From Nitrospira sp. UBA2083 (lineage in GTDB: Bacteria; Nitrospirota; Nitrospiria; Nitrospirales; Nitrospiraceae): a DNA stretch of 15,165 nt. Of the stretch, positions 7,165-13,954 are shown piece by piece. Where the stretch lies: positions 121,961-137,125 of the forward strand of contig DCZN01000061.1 in NCBI GenBank assembly GCA_002331625.1, given 5' to 3'. Each line of letters starts with the position of its first letter. Position 1 is the first letter of the stretch. Both the position numbers and the translations under genes were made by a program. Under the pieces are notes generated by a model. It had not been told where the DNA came from. It saw only the letters and a program-made list of their open reading frames with translations, and did no database searches.

Positions 7165-7487
7165 GCGAGACGACGAAGGAAGAACGAGCTGATCTTGTCC
7201 GACTGACCAAAGCGGCCGTTGAGGCTGCTCAGCTGGGGGAGTGGGATACAGTGATACAGCGGTATAGCGAGCGGGGTGTTTTGTTGGCTTCTTCACCGGT
7301 ATCGTCGAGTGACGCCGATGAAATGCGGAAGATGGACGAGCAAGTCCGTGACCATGCCAACACGCTGCAAGCGTTGTTGGCCGAACTGTTGGCTGAAGCG
7401 CATGCCACAAAACAGCGGTTACAAGGGTTCCGTCATCGACTCGGTCAGTCGAACATCACACCGGAGTCTGTGTCGAGAGAAGCCTAG
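7161..7487 (+). CDS. FliT-like flagellar chaperone candidate
   Basis: The product is a 108-residue, highly helical, charged protein with heptad-like Leu spacing at about 55-85 (DEQVRDHANTLQALLAELLAEAH). Sequence alone does not give a firm family match. Size, all-helical character and the fliD-fliS-X position fit FliT, the chaperone for the FliD cap that can also act on regulators. The ATG at 7161 overlaps the fliS stop as ATGA; an upstream GTG at 7110 lies inside fliS and is less likely. The low sequence conservation of FliT proteins means the call rests mainly on context. Confidence 0.7.
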   Translation: MSETTKEERADLVRLTKAAVEAAQLGEWDTVIQRYSERGVLLASSPVSSSDADEMRKMDEQVRDHANTLQALLAELLAEAHATKQRLQGFRHRLGQSNITPESVSREA

Positions 7488-7685
7488 CCGGGGGTAGGAA
7501 TGGGCGATGGCCATCGAGGTGAACAGCGGTCACCGCAGTGCCGGCCGATTCCATGCTCGAGTGTGGAGGAGTAGGCCGCTTCACGTCTTGCGACTCACAA
7601 CCCCTTCCTCTCGCAACCTCACTGTTCATCGGTCCTCAGTGGATTCCCAAACGGAGTTGTGTCGCCTCAGATGGGAAGGTGTCTC

Positions 7686-8294
7686 ATGGCGTCATCGATC
7701 ATGACCTCGTCGTCAGCTCCCTCTCCTCCCATCTCCGACGAACGCCGCGAATGGATCAGAATCGACGATCGCGTGCTCATGGAATGGCGGGTCGTCACGG
7801 AAGCGGGGAATGCCGGTGTGACGAATACGGGAGAGGCGACGGCTGATGTCATTTCTGCGGCGGTCGCGAAGCCAACCGCAGACCTTCTTGCCCGTTCCGG
7901 CGAGGCGTTGGTCGAGTCACCGGTGTTGCCCTGGATCATGAAGGTGGATTACCTGCTCGAAGTCATCCTGAATGCCCTGGCGACGACGCATCCGGAGAGT
8001 GTCTCGATGGCCAAGCCAACCACGGTCAATTTGAGTGGGGGAGGTGTCGGATTCGTGTCGGCTCACGAGATCCCCGCCGGTGCTCATGTGGCACTCAAAC
8101 TGATTCTGCCTCCGTTTACATTGATCAGGGCCCTTGCGAAGGTTATTCGGGCGGGACCATCATCCGACGGACAAGGATTCATGATCGCCACCGAGTTCGT
8201 GGACCTCAAACCTGATGATCAGGAGCATGTGATCCGCCACATTCTGCATGTACAAGCCCAGCGATTGCGCGCAGGCCGGAGTCAACCAGGCTAA
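7686..8294 (+). CDS. PilZ-domain c-di-GMP effector with helical insertion
   Basis: PilZ domains bind c-di-GMP through RxxxR and [D/N]xSxxG motifs. Both are present in this 202-residue protein: R21-E-W-I-R25 and N115-L-S-G-G-G120. They are about 90 residues apart instead of the usual 20-30, with a mostly helical segment between ([26 protein letters not shown]). The C-terminal half ([43 protein letters not shown]) is standard PilZ barrel plus closing helix. I favour ATG 7686, which has GGGAAGG six bases upstream, over GTG 7659 or ATG 7671. It probably links c-di-GMP to flagellar function, in the manner of YcgR, but it has no YcgR N-domain. Confidence 0.85.
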   Translation: MASSIMTSSSAPSPPISDERREWIRIDDRVLMEWRVVTEAGNAGVTNTGEATADVISAAVAKPTADLLARSGEALVESPVLPWIMKVDYLLEVILNALATTHPESVSMAKPTTVNLSGGGVGFVSAHEIPAGAHVALKLILPPFTLIRALAKVIRAGPSSDGQGFMIATEFVDLKPDDQEHVIRHILHVQAQRLRAGRSQPG

Positions 8295-8344
8295 TCGGAG
8301 CGCGCGACCATTCGGCAGACTGTCCCCGTGCCAGGAGTGTACGC

Positions 8345-9343
8345 ATGAGTCGATCGAGCATCAAAGAAATCATCGGGAAGGTCGAAAAGCGAATCGATGA
8401 ATACCGAAATGTGAATGCGAGAATCAGCGGCCAGATCACGATTCTCTCATTGAATGCGACGATCGAAGCCGCGAGAGCGGGCGAGGCAGGGAGGGGATTC
8501 GGCGTCGTGGCGAATGAGGTGCGGTCGCTGGCATCCCAGGCGGCTGCTGCGTCGGAAGATCTCGGAAGCTTGCGGAACGAGTTGTTGCAGCAGTTCACGG
8601 AACGAGAATGGGATCGACTGTCCGATACCGCACAAACATTGGTGCAACTGATTGTCCGCAATCTGTATGAGCGTACCGCCGATGTGCGGTGGTGGGCTAC
8701 GGACGAAGCCTTGGTTCAGTGTTTGGAATCGTTGGATGCGACGGCCATCAGGCATGCCGGGGAGCGGCTCGGTCTCATCAACCAGTTCTATTCAGTGTAT
8801 CTGGATCTGGTGCTGGTGGGGACGAACGGAGAGATCATCGCCTGCTCGCGTCCTAACCAATTTACAAAAGTCGTCGGGACGAACGTCGCCCGTTCTGCCT
8901 GGTTTAAGAAAGCCATGGCGACGACGGCCGGCGATCAGTATGCCGTCGATGATATCGCCAACGATGCCGCGCACGATGGTCGAATGGTCGCAGTCTTTGC
9001 GACGGCCGTACGGAAGGCTGCGAAGGTAAACGGACCGATCATCGGAGTGTTGGGAGTGGTATTCGATTGGGAAACTCAGGCCAGAACCATCGTCCGGAAA
9101 GAAGTCACGATGTCAGCCGAAACCTGGACTCGCAGTCGTGTGATGCTGCTCGACAACCATCTGCGAGTCATCGCATCGTCCGACGACAAGGGGCTGCTTC
9201 AGCCGTTCATGCTGGAGCATAAGGGACAGTCAAAGGGCTATTACGTGAATACCGATCGGGAAGTTATTGCCTTTGCGAAGACGCTTGGCTACCAAGAATA
9301 TGACGGATTGGGATGGTATGCGGTGATCGCCCAGAAGCCATAG
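8345..9343 (+). CDS. Soluble receptor-like protein: MCP signalling tip followed by cache-like domain
   Basis: Residues about 25-68 are the conserved chemoreceptor hairpin tip ([30 protein letters not shown]), the part that contacts CheA and CheW. Residues about 110-330 resemble a double-cache sensor fold, with [15 protein letters not shown], a [17 protein letters not shown] strand pair and a second half with [15 protein letters not shown] and WYAVIAQ. No transmembrane or signal segment is visible. Order and location are therefore reversed from usual receptors, in which cache is N-terminal and periplasmic. The signalling rod is very short and lacks obvious methylation helices. ATG 8345 has AGGAG seven bases upstream. 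The ligand is unknown. Confidence 0.8.
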   Translation: MSRSSIKEIIGKVEKRIDEYRNVNARISGQITILSLNATIEAARAGEAGRGFGVVANEVRSLASQAAAASEDLGSLRNELLQQFTEREWDRLSDTAQTLVQLIVRNLYERTADVRWWATDEALVQCLESLDATAIRHAGERLGLINQFYSVYLDLVLVGTNGEIIACSRPNQFTKVVGTNVARSAWFKKAMATTAGDQYAVDDIANDAAHDGRMVAVFATAVRKAAKVNGPIIGVLGVVFDWETQARTIVRKEVTMSAETWTRSRVMLLDNHLRVIASSDDKGLLQPFMLEHKGQSKGYYVNTDREVIAFAKTLGYQEYDGLGWYAVIAQKP

Positions 9344-9385
9344 TGCTGGCTGCTGCACGAGTACGAAACATCCATGAAGCACACA

Positions 9386-10285
9386 TTAAGCGGCTGATGA
9401 AGTGGGCGTTGTCAGCATGGCCAACAGAGCATCCGCGATCCGTCCCAGGGCGAGTGCAGCAGGCGAAGATGGGCTCTGCTGAATCACAGGGACGTACGCC
9501 CGCACGGATTGTTCCATCGCAGCATCCTCCGGAATTTCTCCGAGCAAGCTGAGATCCCCTCCGACGTATTCCTTGAGGAGCTTTCTGAGCTGCGGCACAT
9601 TCACGCGAGCACGTCCGGAGGTGCGGTTGAGGATGAGCGCCGGGTGGAAGGCTTGCAAGGTGGTTTCCGCGATCTTGCGGCCGGATTCATCCGTCTTGCC
9701 TGCCACGTCTAACACTTCTTCCACGCTGCTGTAGTCTCGGTTCGCGAGCCCTTCGGCTGCCACGTCTCGCATCAGAAACATCGAGAGGACGCGGCGAATG
9801 GCCGCCAGCTTGATGAATCGATAGAGGTCCAAGACCGACGTCGGATCCGGAGTCGCAACGGCGACATGATGATCGGCCATCAGAAAAAAATCGAGCGCAT
9901 GATAGCTCGTTCCGGCTCCGATATCCACGAGGATGATATCCGCGTGAATGTCTTGGAAATGACGAATCAGACGTTTTTTCTGGGAATAGGACATGTTGGC
10001 GGTGGCCAACGTATCGCCGGTGCCGGGGATGATGCGCAAGTTGGGATGCAGTGGGAGCCGTTGAGCTAGGGCATCCAACTGTTCGACCCGGTGATTGAGA
10101 AAGTCGGTCAAGGTCAGGGTCGGGTTGTGGAGGCCGACCAGGATATGGGCATCAGCTCCGCCGACATCCAGGTCTGCGAGCACCACCTGTTTCCCTTTTT
10201 TGGCGAAGAGCAGGGCTAGATTGGTCGCGACCACACTCTTGCCGACTCCACCTTTCCCTGACGCGACAGAGATGATTTGTGCCAT
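9386..10285 (-). CDS. MinD/ParA family ATPase, FlhG/FleN-like
   Basis: A 299-residue P-loop ATPase with the deviant Walker A G10-K-G-G-V-G-K-S17, Walker A' VVLADLDVGGADAH and Walker B ILVDIGAG. The first Met of the longer frame (10321) adds 12 unlikely residues. ATG at 10285 begins MAQIISVASGKGGVGKS as in relatives and has AGGA about 10 bases upstream. MinD-type ATPases act at the membrane as ATP-dependent dimers. The flagellar ones (FlhG, FleN) set flagellar number and site. The C-terminus (LGRIADALLAML) could be an amphipathic helix. It is the only minus-strand gene here and is divergent from an HTH gene. The FlhG-type role is inferred from context. Confidence 0.85.
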   Translation of the reverse strand: MAQIISVASGKGGVGKSVVATNLALLFAKKGKQVVLADLDVGGADAHILVGLHNPTLTLTDFLNHRVEQLDALAQRLPLHPNLRIIPGTGDTLATANMSYSQKKRLIRHFQDIHADIILVDIGAGTSYHALDFFLMADHHVAVATPDPTSVLDLYRFIKLAAIRRVLSMFLMRDVAAEGLANRDYSSVEEVLDVAGKTDESGRKIAETTLQAFHPALILNRTSGRARVNVPQLRKLLKEYVGGDLSLLGEIPEDAAMEQSVRAYVPVIQQSPSSPAALALGRIADALLAMLTTPTSSAA

Positions 10286-10398
10286 TGAGATCCGTTCCTG
10301 TTGGTTTGAAATAACTGTCACAGTCTTCTTCGGTCGCTCCTCGTGAAATCTGAACAGACCGGCCTCGATCGGCGCACAGCGGAGAGGAACGAGCAGCG
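10286..10398. promoter_or_regulatory. Divergent intergenic region between the MinD-like and HTH genes
   Basis: These 113 bases must hold the promoter for the minus-strand ATPase gene and possibly one for the HTH gene. An 11-base dyad, ACTG-TCA-CAGT at 10314-10324, could be an operator. I see no convincing sigma-70 or sigma-54 box pair. GGAGAGG at 10381-10387 is a plausible but distant ribosome-binding site for the ATG at 10399. Confidence 0.35.
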
Positions 10399-10698
10399 AT
10401 GATGGAAAGGTGGTCTGAACTGCGGCTTAAGTTTTCCAGCCGATACGCCGATACGTCAGTCGTTATGAATAGTGATGTACCTACTGAAACGGCAACTCAG
10501 TCAGAAACAGACACTACGCGGGACGGAGAAATCCTGACCGTGATGGAAGTGGCCCGGTTCCTCCGCGTTCCCAAATCCACCGTGTACAAGCTGGCACGAG
10601 TGGGAGAGCTGCCGGCTTCCAAAATCGGAAAGCATTGGCGCTTCCTGCGGCGGGATATTCATGACTGGATGCACAGCCGGTCCAAGCAAACTCCGTGA
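10399..10698 (+). CDS. Small excisionase-type helix-turn-helix protein
   Basis: The C-terminal 55 residues form an excisionase-family / MerR-like winged HTH: EILTVMEVARFLRVPKSTVYKLARVGELPASKIGKHWRFLRRDIHDWM. The family is a common single-domain DNA-binding module, used in phage excision but also as a chromosomal regulator. No integrase or att site is nearby, so a regulatory role is more likely. The start is uncertain. ATG 10399 gives 99 residues with a weak ribosome-binding site. ATG 10465 gives 77 residues and lies just after a sigma-28-like element at 10428-10454. The first 45 residues look disordered. It is divergent from the MinD-like ATPase. Confidence 0.8.
   Translation: MMERWSELRLKFSSRYADTSVVMNSDVPTETATQSETDTTRDGEILTVMEVARFLRVPKSTVYKLARVGELPASKIGKHWRFLRRDIHDWMHSRSKQTP
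10428..10454 (+). promoter_or_regulatory. Possible sigma-28 promoter with duplicated -10 octamer
   Basis: TAAGTTTT (10428-10435), an 11-base spacer, then GCCGATAC (10447-10454), seven of eight to the sigma-28 -10. The octamer GCCGATAC is also present immediately before it at 10439-10446, giving a perfect tandem duplication. If active it lies inside the longer HTH reading frame and would favour the shorter start at 10465. Confidence 0.4.
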
Positions 10699-11010
10699 CG
10701 TGTCGGGCGTTGCCAGATTCATCGGAACCATGGCCACTCAGTGTCGGGGCTCACTCTGAAAGAGGAATACGGCATGACCGGTGGGCCTGTGTCTGCCCGT
10801 ACCGTCCTCAAGCGAGTGAGTTCCTCTCCGCGCACATCGATCAACCTCTTCCTTCCCGGTAAACATCAACGCCGGCTGCTGGGTTCACGCTCAGGTCGCC
10901 CAACAAATCTTCCGATATGTGGCGAAGGACCAAACAGGTATCGCCGGAGTGATTCAGCGCAACAGCGGTAGAGATTCGGTTCTGCAGCAGGCTGAGAAAA
11001 AGGAGGCATT
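10699..11010 (+). other. Gap between the HTH gene and cheY, mostly without recognisable features
   Basis: This 312-base stretch holds no gene I can support. A 65-codon frame starts at ATG 10774 after an AGAGGA six-base match and ends at 10971, but its product is Arg/Ser-rich and without fold signals. A weak sigma-28-like pair, TCAGGTCG (10891-10898) with TCCGATAT (10911-10918), has a 12-base spacer. It could drive cheY with a leader of about 85 bases. The end (10999-11010) supplies the AAAGGAGG ribosome-binding site of cheY. Confidence 0.4.
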
Positions 11011-11391
11011 ATGCCAGCCGATCCAAGCATGAAAATTCTCGTGGTCGATGACATGGTCACGATGCGACGAATCGTGAAGAACGTCCTGAAACAATTGGGC
11101 TTCTCGAACATCGAGGAAGCCGAAAACGGGCAGGATGGGTTGCAGAAGCTGCGAGCCGGACAATTCAACTTCGTCGTATCGGATTGGAATATGCCGGTGA
11201 TGACGGGGATTGATATGCTCCGCGCCATCCGGGCAGACGAGAAGTTGAAGGCTATCCCGGTCTTGATGGTGACGGCTGAGGCCCAGCAAAGCAATTTGGT
11301 GGAGGCGGTGCAGGCCGGGGTCAGCAATTACATCATCAAACCGTTCACGGCGGAAACCATGCAGGAAAAACTCGCAAAGATATTCAAGTAG
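11011..11391 (+). CDS. cheY: Chemotaxis response regulator CheY
   Basis: Single-domain receiver of 126 residues, as usual for CheY. The conserved residues are all present: acidic pair D13-D14, phosphoacceptor D58 (FVVSDWNMP), T88, aromatic Y107 and K110 in YIIKPF. The N-terminus [14 protein letters not shown] and the motif [15 protein letters not shown] are typical of motor-binding CheY proteins. ATG 11011 follows a strong AAGGAGG. Phospho-CheY would bind the flagellar switch. cheZ follows after 49 bases, so the phosphatase and its substrate are probably made together. A second CheY begins at 14974; which of the two acts on the motor cannot be told from sequence. Confidence 0.95.
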   Translation: MPADPSMKILVVDDMVTMRRIVKNVLKQLGFSNIEEAENGQDGLQKLRAGQFNFVVSDWNMPVMTGIDMLRAIRADEKLKAIPVLMVTAEAQQSNLVEAVQAGVSNYIIKPFTAETMQEKLAKIFK

Positions 11392-11440
11392 CACGGGGCC
11401 TGTGGGTCATTGGGGGCGCGCGGATTCGAGGGAGGCACGC

Positions 11441-12028
11441 GTGAAGAAACGAGGGCATAGACTCTACGAAGAACTCGGCAACTTGGCACGGTTCGTCGAA
11501 AACGCGATGAAAACCATTTCCGATGCAGGGCCGCAGATCGTCTCCAGCAGCCAGCAGCTGCCGACGGCTTCGTCGCATCTCAGTGATCTCAACAAGATGA
11601 CCGAAGAAGGTACGCTTGAGGTGATGCGATTGACCGAATTGATTCAGGATGAACACAGCCGCATCACCAAAGAGCTGAGCGCAGTCGTCGAGGTGTTGCA
11701 GGCGATGGATTGTACGAAGCTGGTGCAGCGATTGGGCACAGTCAATTCCGTCGTGATCCAAGAGGGGAAATATCTGACGGAAATCATGACCGCATTGTCC
11801 TTCCAAGACTTAGTGGCGCAACGGGTCAAGAAGCTGGTGGCGATTCTCGATGAAGTGCAAAGCAAGTTGGTGGAGCTCGTCGTCGTGTTCGGTCTGCAAC
11901 AGAATGGAGAGAAGGCGGCGACAGAGGGCACAGCGGGGCATCTCTTGAAGCAACTCGAGGCCTCCAAAACCAGCGTCATGAAGCAGAAAGTGGCCGACGA
12001 TATCCTGGCGCAATTCGGGTTCCGATAG
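11441..12028 (+). CDS. cheZ: CheY-P phosphatase CheZ
   Basis: CheZ removes phosphate from CheY. The 195-residue helical product carries the catalytic signature FQDLVAQ, with D123 and Q127 four apart, corresponding to D143 and Q147 of the E. coli enzyme. It also has a C-terminal CheY-tethering peptide VADDILAQFGF, very close to the E. coli VDDLLDSLGF tail. GTG 11441 is preferred because GGAGG lies five bases upstream; a GTG at 11402 adds 13 residues and has no such site. It is slightly shorter than proteobacterial CheZ (about 214). It lies directly after cheY. Confidence 0.9.
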   Translation: MKKRGHRLYEELGNLARFVENAMKTISDAGPQIVSSSQQLPTASSHLSDLNKMTEEGTLEVMRLTELIQDEHSRITKELSAVVEVLQAMDCTKLVQRLGTVNSVVIQEGKYLTEIMTALSFQDLVAQRVKKLVAILDEVQSKLVELVVVFGLQQNGEKAATEGTAGHLLKQLEASKTSVMKQKVADDILAQFGFR

Positions 12029-12048
12029 GCGATGCGGGGGGGAGGTGT

Positions 12049-12112
12049 CATGTTTCACGGCGCTCGTTACAGGTTGTCGGAGAACCTGCAACCTGAAACA
12101 CGAAACATGAAA
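12049..12112. repeat. Heptad dyad repeat between cheZ and motA
   Basis: About nine 7-base units. CATGTTTC (12049-12056) pairs with GAAACATG (12102-12109), and CAGGTTG (12070-12076) pairs with CAACCTG (12089-12095). The two pairings are offset by one heptad. The right side reads cctgcaa, cctgaaa, cacgaaa, catgaaa. It is the same type and length (about 63 bases) as the element at 1584. It could form a long imperfect hairpin in the cheZ-motA transcript. Confidence 0.65.
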
Positions 12113-12169
12113 CGTCCAAGCACAAACCGGTCAGGCCTGGTCACGCCGCACTCATGAGGGTGATGACGA

Positions 12170-12940
12170 ATGGATATCGCAACAATTCTCGGAATCGTCA
12201 TTGCCTTGGGCTCCATTATCGGAGGCCAAATACTCGAAGGCGGGCATGTGGGCTCGATCATGCAGCTCACGGCCTTCATCATTGTGATCGGCGGCACCTT
12301 CGGCGCTATTTGCATACAAAATCCGCTCTCCGTAGTGATCAAGGCGTTCGGCGCGTTGGCGATTGCGATCTCAGGCCCCCACATCGACAACAAGGGCACG
12401 ATCAAGCTGATTCTGGATCTCGCGACCATCTCGAGAAAGCAAGGCTTGCTGGCGCTGGAGGGGAAACTGAAAGACATTAAGGATCCTTTTATGAAAAAGG
12501 GGATTCAGCTCATCGTCGATGGAACCGACCCGAAAGCCGTGCACGAAATTCTTGAGATCGAGGTCGAACATCATGAGGAGCAAGGTGTGATCTCGGCGAA
12601 GGTTTGGGAAGCGGCCGGTGGATACGCGCCGACCGTCGGGATCATCGGTGCGGTACTCGGGCTGATTCACGTGATGGAAAACCTGGCTGATCCCTCCAAG
12701 CTCGGAGGCGGTATCGCGGTGGCATTCGTCGCCACAGTCTATGGAGTCGGCGCCGCCAACCTCTTCTTTTTACCCCTTGCCAATAAGATCAAGCTGAAAT
12801 TGAAGGAAGAGGCTGGATCCCGCAACCTCATCATCATGGGATTGGTCGGGCTGGCTCAAGGTGAGAATCCTCGGCTGCTGCAGGAGAAATTAGAGGGCGT
12901 TCTTCCCCACAACGAACGGACGAAGGAAGGGAAGAAGTGA
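12170..12940 (+). CDS. motA: Flagellar motor stator protein MotA
   Basis: MotA and MotB form the ion-driven stator. The 256-residue protein has four membrane segments at about 4-22, 29-49, 152-170 and 181-203. A large cytoplasmic loop between the second and third contains R89 and E97, at the place of the charged residues that touch FliG. The conserved prolines are P154 (GYAPTVG) and P202 (FFLPLANK). The N-terminus MDIATILGIVIALGSIIGG is typical of the MotA/PomA/MotC class; ion choice (H+ or Na+) cannot be read safely. The ATG has a GAGGGTGA site upstream. It lies 141 bases after cheZ, with a heptad repeat in the spacer, and 95 before motB. Confidence 0.95.
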   Translation: MDIATILGIVIALGSIIGGQILEGGHVGSIMQLTAFIIVIGGTFGAICIQNPLSVVIKAFGALAIAISGPHIDNKGTIKLILDLATISRKQGLLALEGKLKDIKDPFMKKGIQLIVDGTDPKAVHEILEIEVEHHEEQGVISAKVWEAAGGYAPTVGIIGAVLGLIHVMENLADPSKLGGGIAVAFVATVYGVGAANLFFLPLANKIKLKLKEEAGSRNLIIMGLVGLAQGENPRLLQEKLEGVLPHNERTKEGKK

Positions 12941-13028
12941 CGTCGTTTGTGAAGCGTCGTTCGGATCTCGGGGGAGCCCTACGCGGAGATAGTCGCCACC
13001 CTTCACGCTTCATGCTTCACGAGGTACG
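12941..13028. repeat. Heptad and dyad element between motA and motB
   Basis: CTTCACG, CTTCATG and CTTCACG lie in tandem at 13001-13021. On the left, cgtcgtt-tgtgaag-cgtcgtt lies at 12941-12961. TGAAGCGT (12950-12957) is the exact reverse complement of ACGCTTCA (13005-13012), so the spacer can fold. The period is 7, as at 1584 and 12049, but the core word is CTTCA/TGAAG rather than GTTTC/GAAAC and the two sides are not in the same heptad phase. Confidence 0.55.
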
Positions 13029-13035
13029 TCTCTAG

Positions 13036-13833
13036 ATGGCGAAGCATAAACACGAAGAGCATGAGAATCACGAACGGTGGCTGGTCTCCTACGCCGACTT
13101 CATTACGTTGCTCTTTGCGTTCTTCGTCGTGATGTACTCGATCTCATCCGTCAATGTCGGAAAGTATCGCACCGTCAGTGAGTCGATCAAAGCCGCGCTG
13201 AATCCGATCGTCAGCCCACCGTCTTCACCGACCCCGTTGACACTGAGCACCAACAAGCAGGCGTTGACGGCGCCGGATGCCCCTGGCAGCAAAGAGGTGG
13301 CCATCCGGAAACTGCGGAATCTGGTGAAAGGCATCAAGGCATCGCCGCAAATGGCGTTGGTACGGGTTACTGAAAAGGTGAACGGCGATATTGTGATCAC
13401 CATTCCGGATCAATTGCTCTTCAACAGCGGAGAAGCGGCGGTGCGGTCTGAGGCGTTGCCGTTCCTCGAAGGTCTCAGTACGGCCATCGTGGAATTGAAC
13501 CGGCATACCAGAGTCGAGGGACACACGGACAATGTTCCCATACGGACGACGCAGTTCCCGTCCAATTGGGAATTGTCTGCCGCGCGTGCCGTCATGGTGG
13601 TGAGGGTGTTATCCGAATTGTTTGCCGTGCCGTCGGATCATCTCGCGGCCGTGGGCCATGCCGATACCAGGCCGATCACGGCCAATCTAGATGTGGAACA
13701 GCGAGCCAAGAATCGCCGGGTGGAGGTAGTGATCATGGAGCAAGCGCCCCCCCCACCGCAGCTTCAGGCTGAAACAGAGGCGGGTGTCTCAGAGTCGCCG
13801 ACGGACGACGGGCTGCAGGTGGGTCCGGAGTAG
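13036..13833 (+). CDS. motB: Flagellar motor stator protein MotB
   Basis: A 265-residue partner of MotA. It has a charged His/Glu-rich cytoplasmic start, then one membrane segment at about 19-37 (YADFITLLFAFFVVMYSIS). D21 matches the ion-carrying Asp of MotB (D32 in E. coli). A Pro/Ser linker follows, then an OmpA-type peptidoglycan-binding domain at about 115-235 with VEGHTDNVPI, SNWELSAARA and AKNRRVEVVI. The last 30 residues are a Pro/Glu-rich tail. An eight-C run at 13747-13754 encodes PPPP in that tail. Only a weak GAGG lies 11 bases before the ATG, so translation may depend on motA or on the folded spacer. Confidence 0.95.
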   Translation: MAKHKHEEHENHERWLVSYADFITLLFAFFVVMYSISSVNVGKYRTVSESIKAALNPIVSPPSSPTPLTLSTNKQALTAPDAPGSKEVAIRKLRNLVKGIKASPQMALVRVTEKVNGDIVITIPDQLLFNSGEAAVRSEALPFLEGLSTAIVELNRHTRVEGHTDNVPIRTTQFPSNWELSAARAVMVVRVLSELFAVPSDHLAAVGHADTRPITANLDVEQRAKNRRVEVVIMEQAPPPPQLQAETEAGVSESPTDDGLQVGPE

Positions 13834-13892
13834 TGAAGACGTGGGGCAGTCAAGGCACAGGAAAAAGGGAAAGAGGAATGTTCAGCCGACTC

Positions 13893-13919
13893 TCAAGTCC
13901 GTGGAACAACGGCCGATAG
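13893..13919 (+). promoter_or_regulatory. Second sigma-28 promoter, upstream of the STAS gene
   Basis: TCAAGTCC at 13893-13900, an 11-base spacer, then GCCGATAG at 13912-13919. The -35 octamer and the spacer length are identical to those of the fliC promoter at 3937, and the -10 differs only in the last base. Transcription should begin near 13925, about 30 bases before the ATG at 13955. It would start a late chemotaxis operon: STAS, CheZ-like, CheY and whatever follows. Confidence 0.7.
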
Positions 13920-13954
13920 GAGTTGGTGATTCTAAAGAAGGGAGTACAAGGGCG

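Noticed and set aside
6733..7410. A 225-codon minus-strand frame over fliS and the FliT-like gene
   Set aside because: It is antisense to a clear fliS, and its product is Pro/His/Ser-rich with no motif.
7488..7685. Short plus-strand frames (ATG 7507 and others) and a GCCGATTC at 7544 in the spacer before the PilZ gene
   Set aside because: The frames lack good start signals and give Arg/Ser-rich products. No -35-like octamer lies 10-12 bases before the GCCGATTC.
10565..10610. Excisionase-type HTH as a sign of a prophage or integrative element
   Set aside because: No integrase, attachment repeats, tRNA or change in base composition is seen. The family is widely used as a simple regulator.
10591..10615. 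TGGCAC motif as a sigma-54 promoter (also at 1511, 5420 and 5652)
   Set aside because: None is followed by TTGCA/T at the required five-base spacing.
10774..10971. Possible 65-codon small gene with an AGAGGA site
   Set aside because: The product is Arg/Ser/Gly-rich with no secondary-structure pattern, and the ribosome-binding site is the only support.
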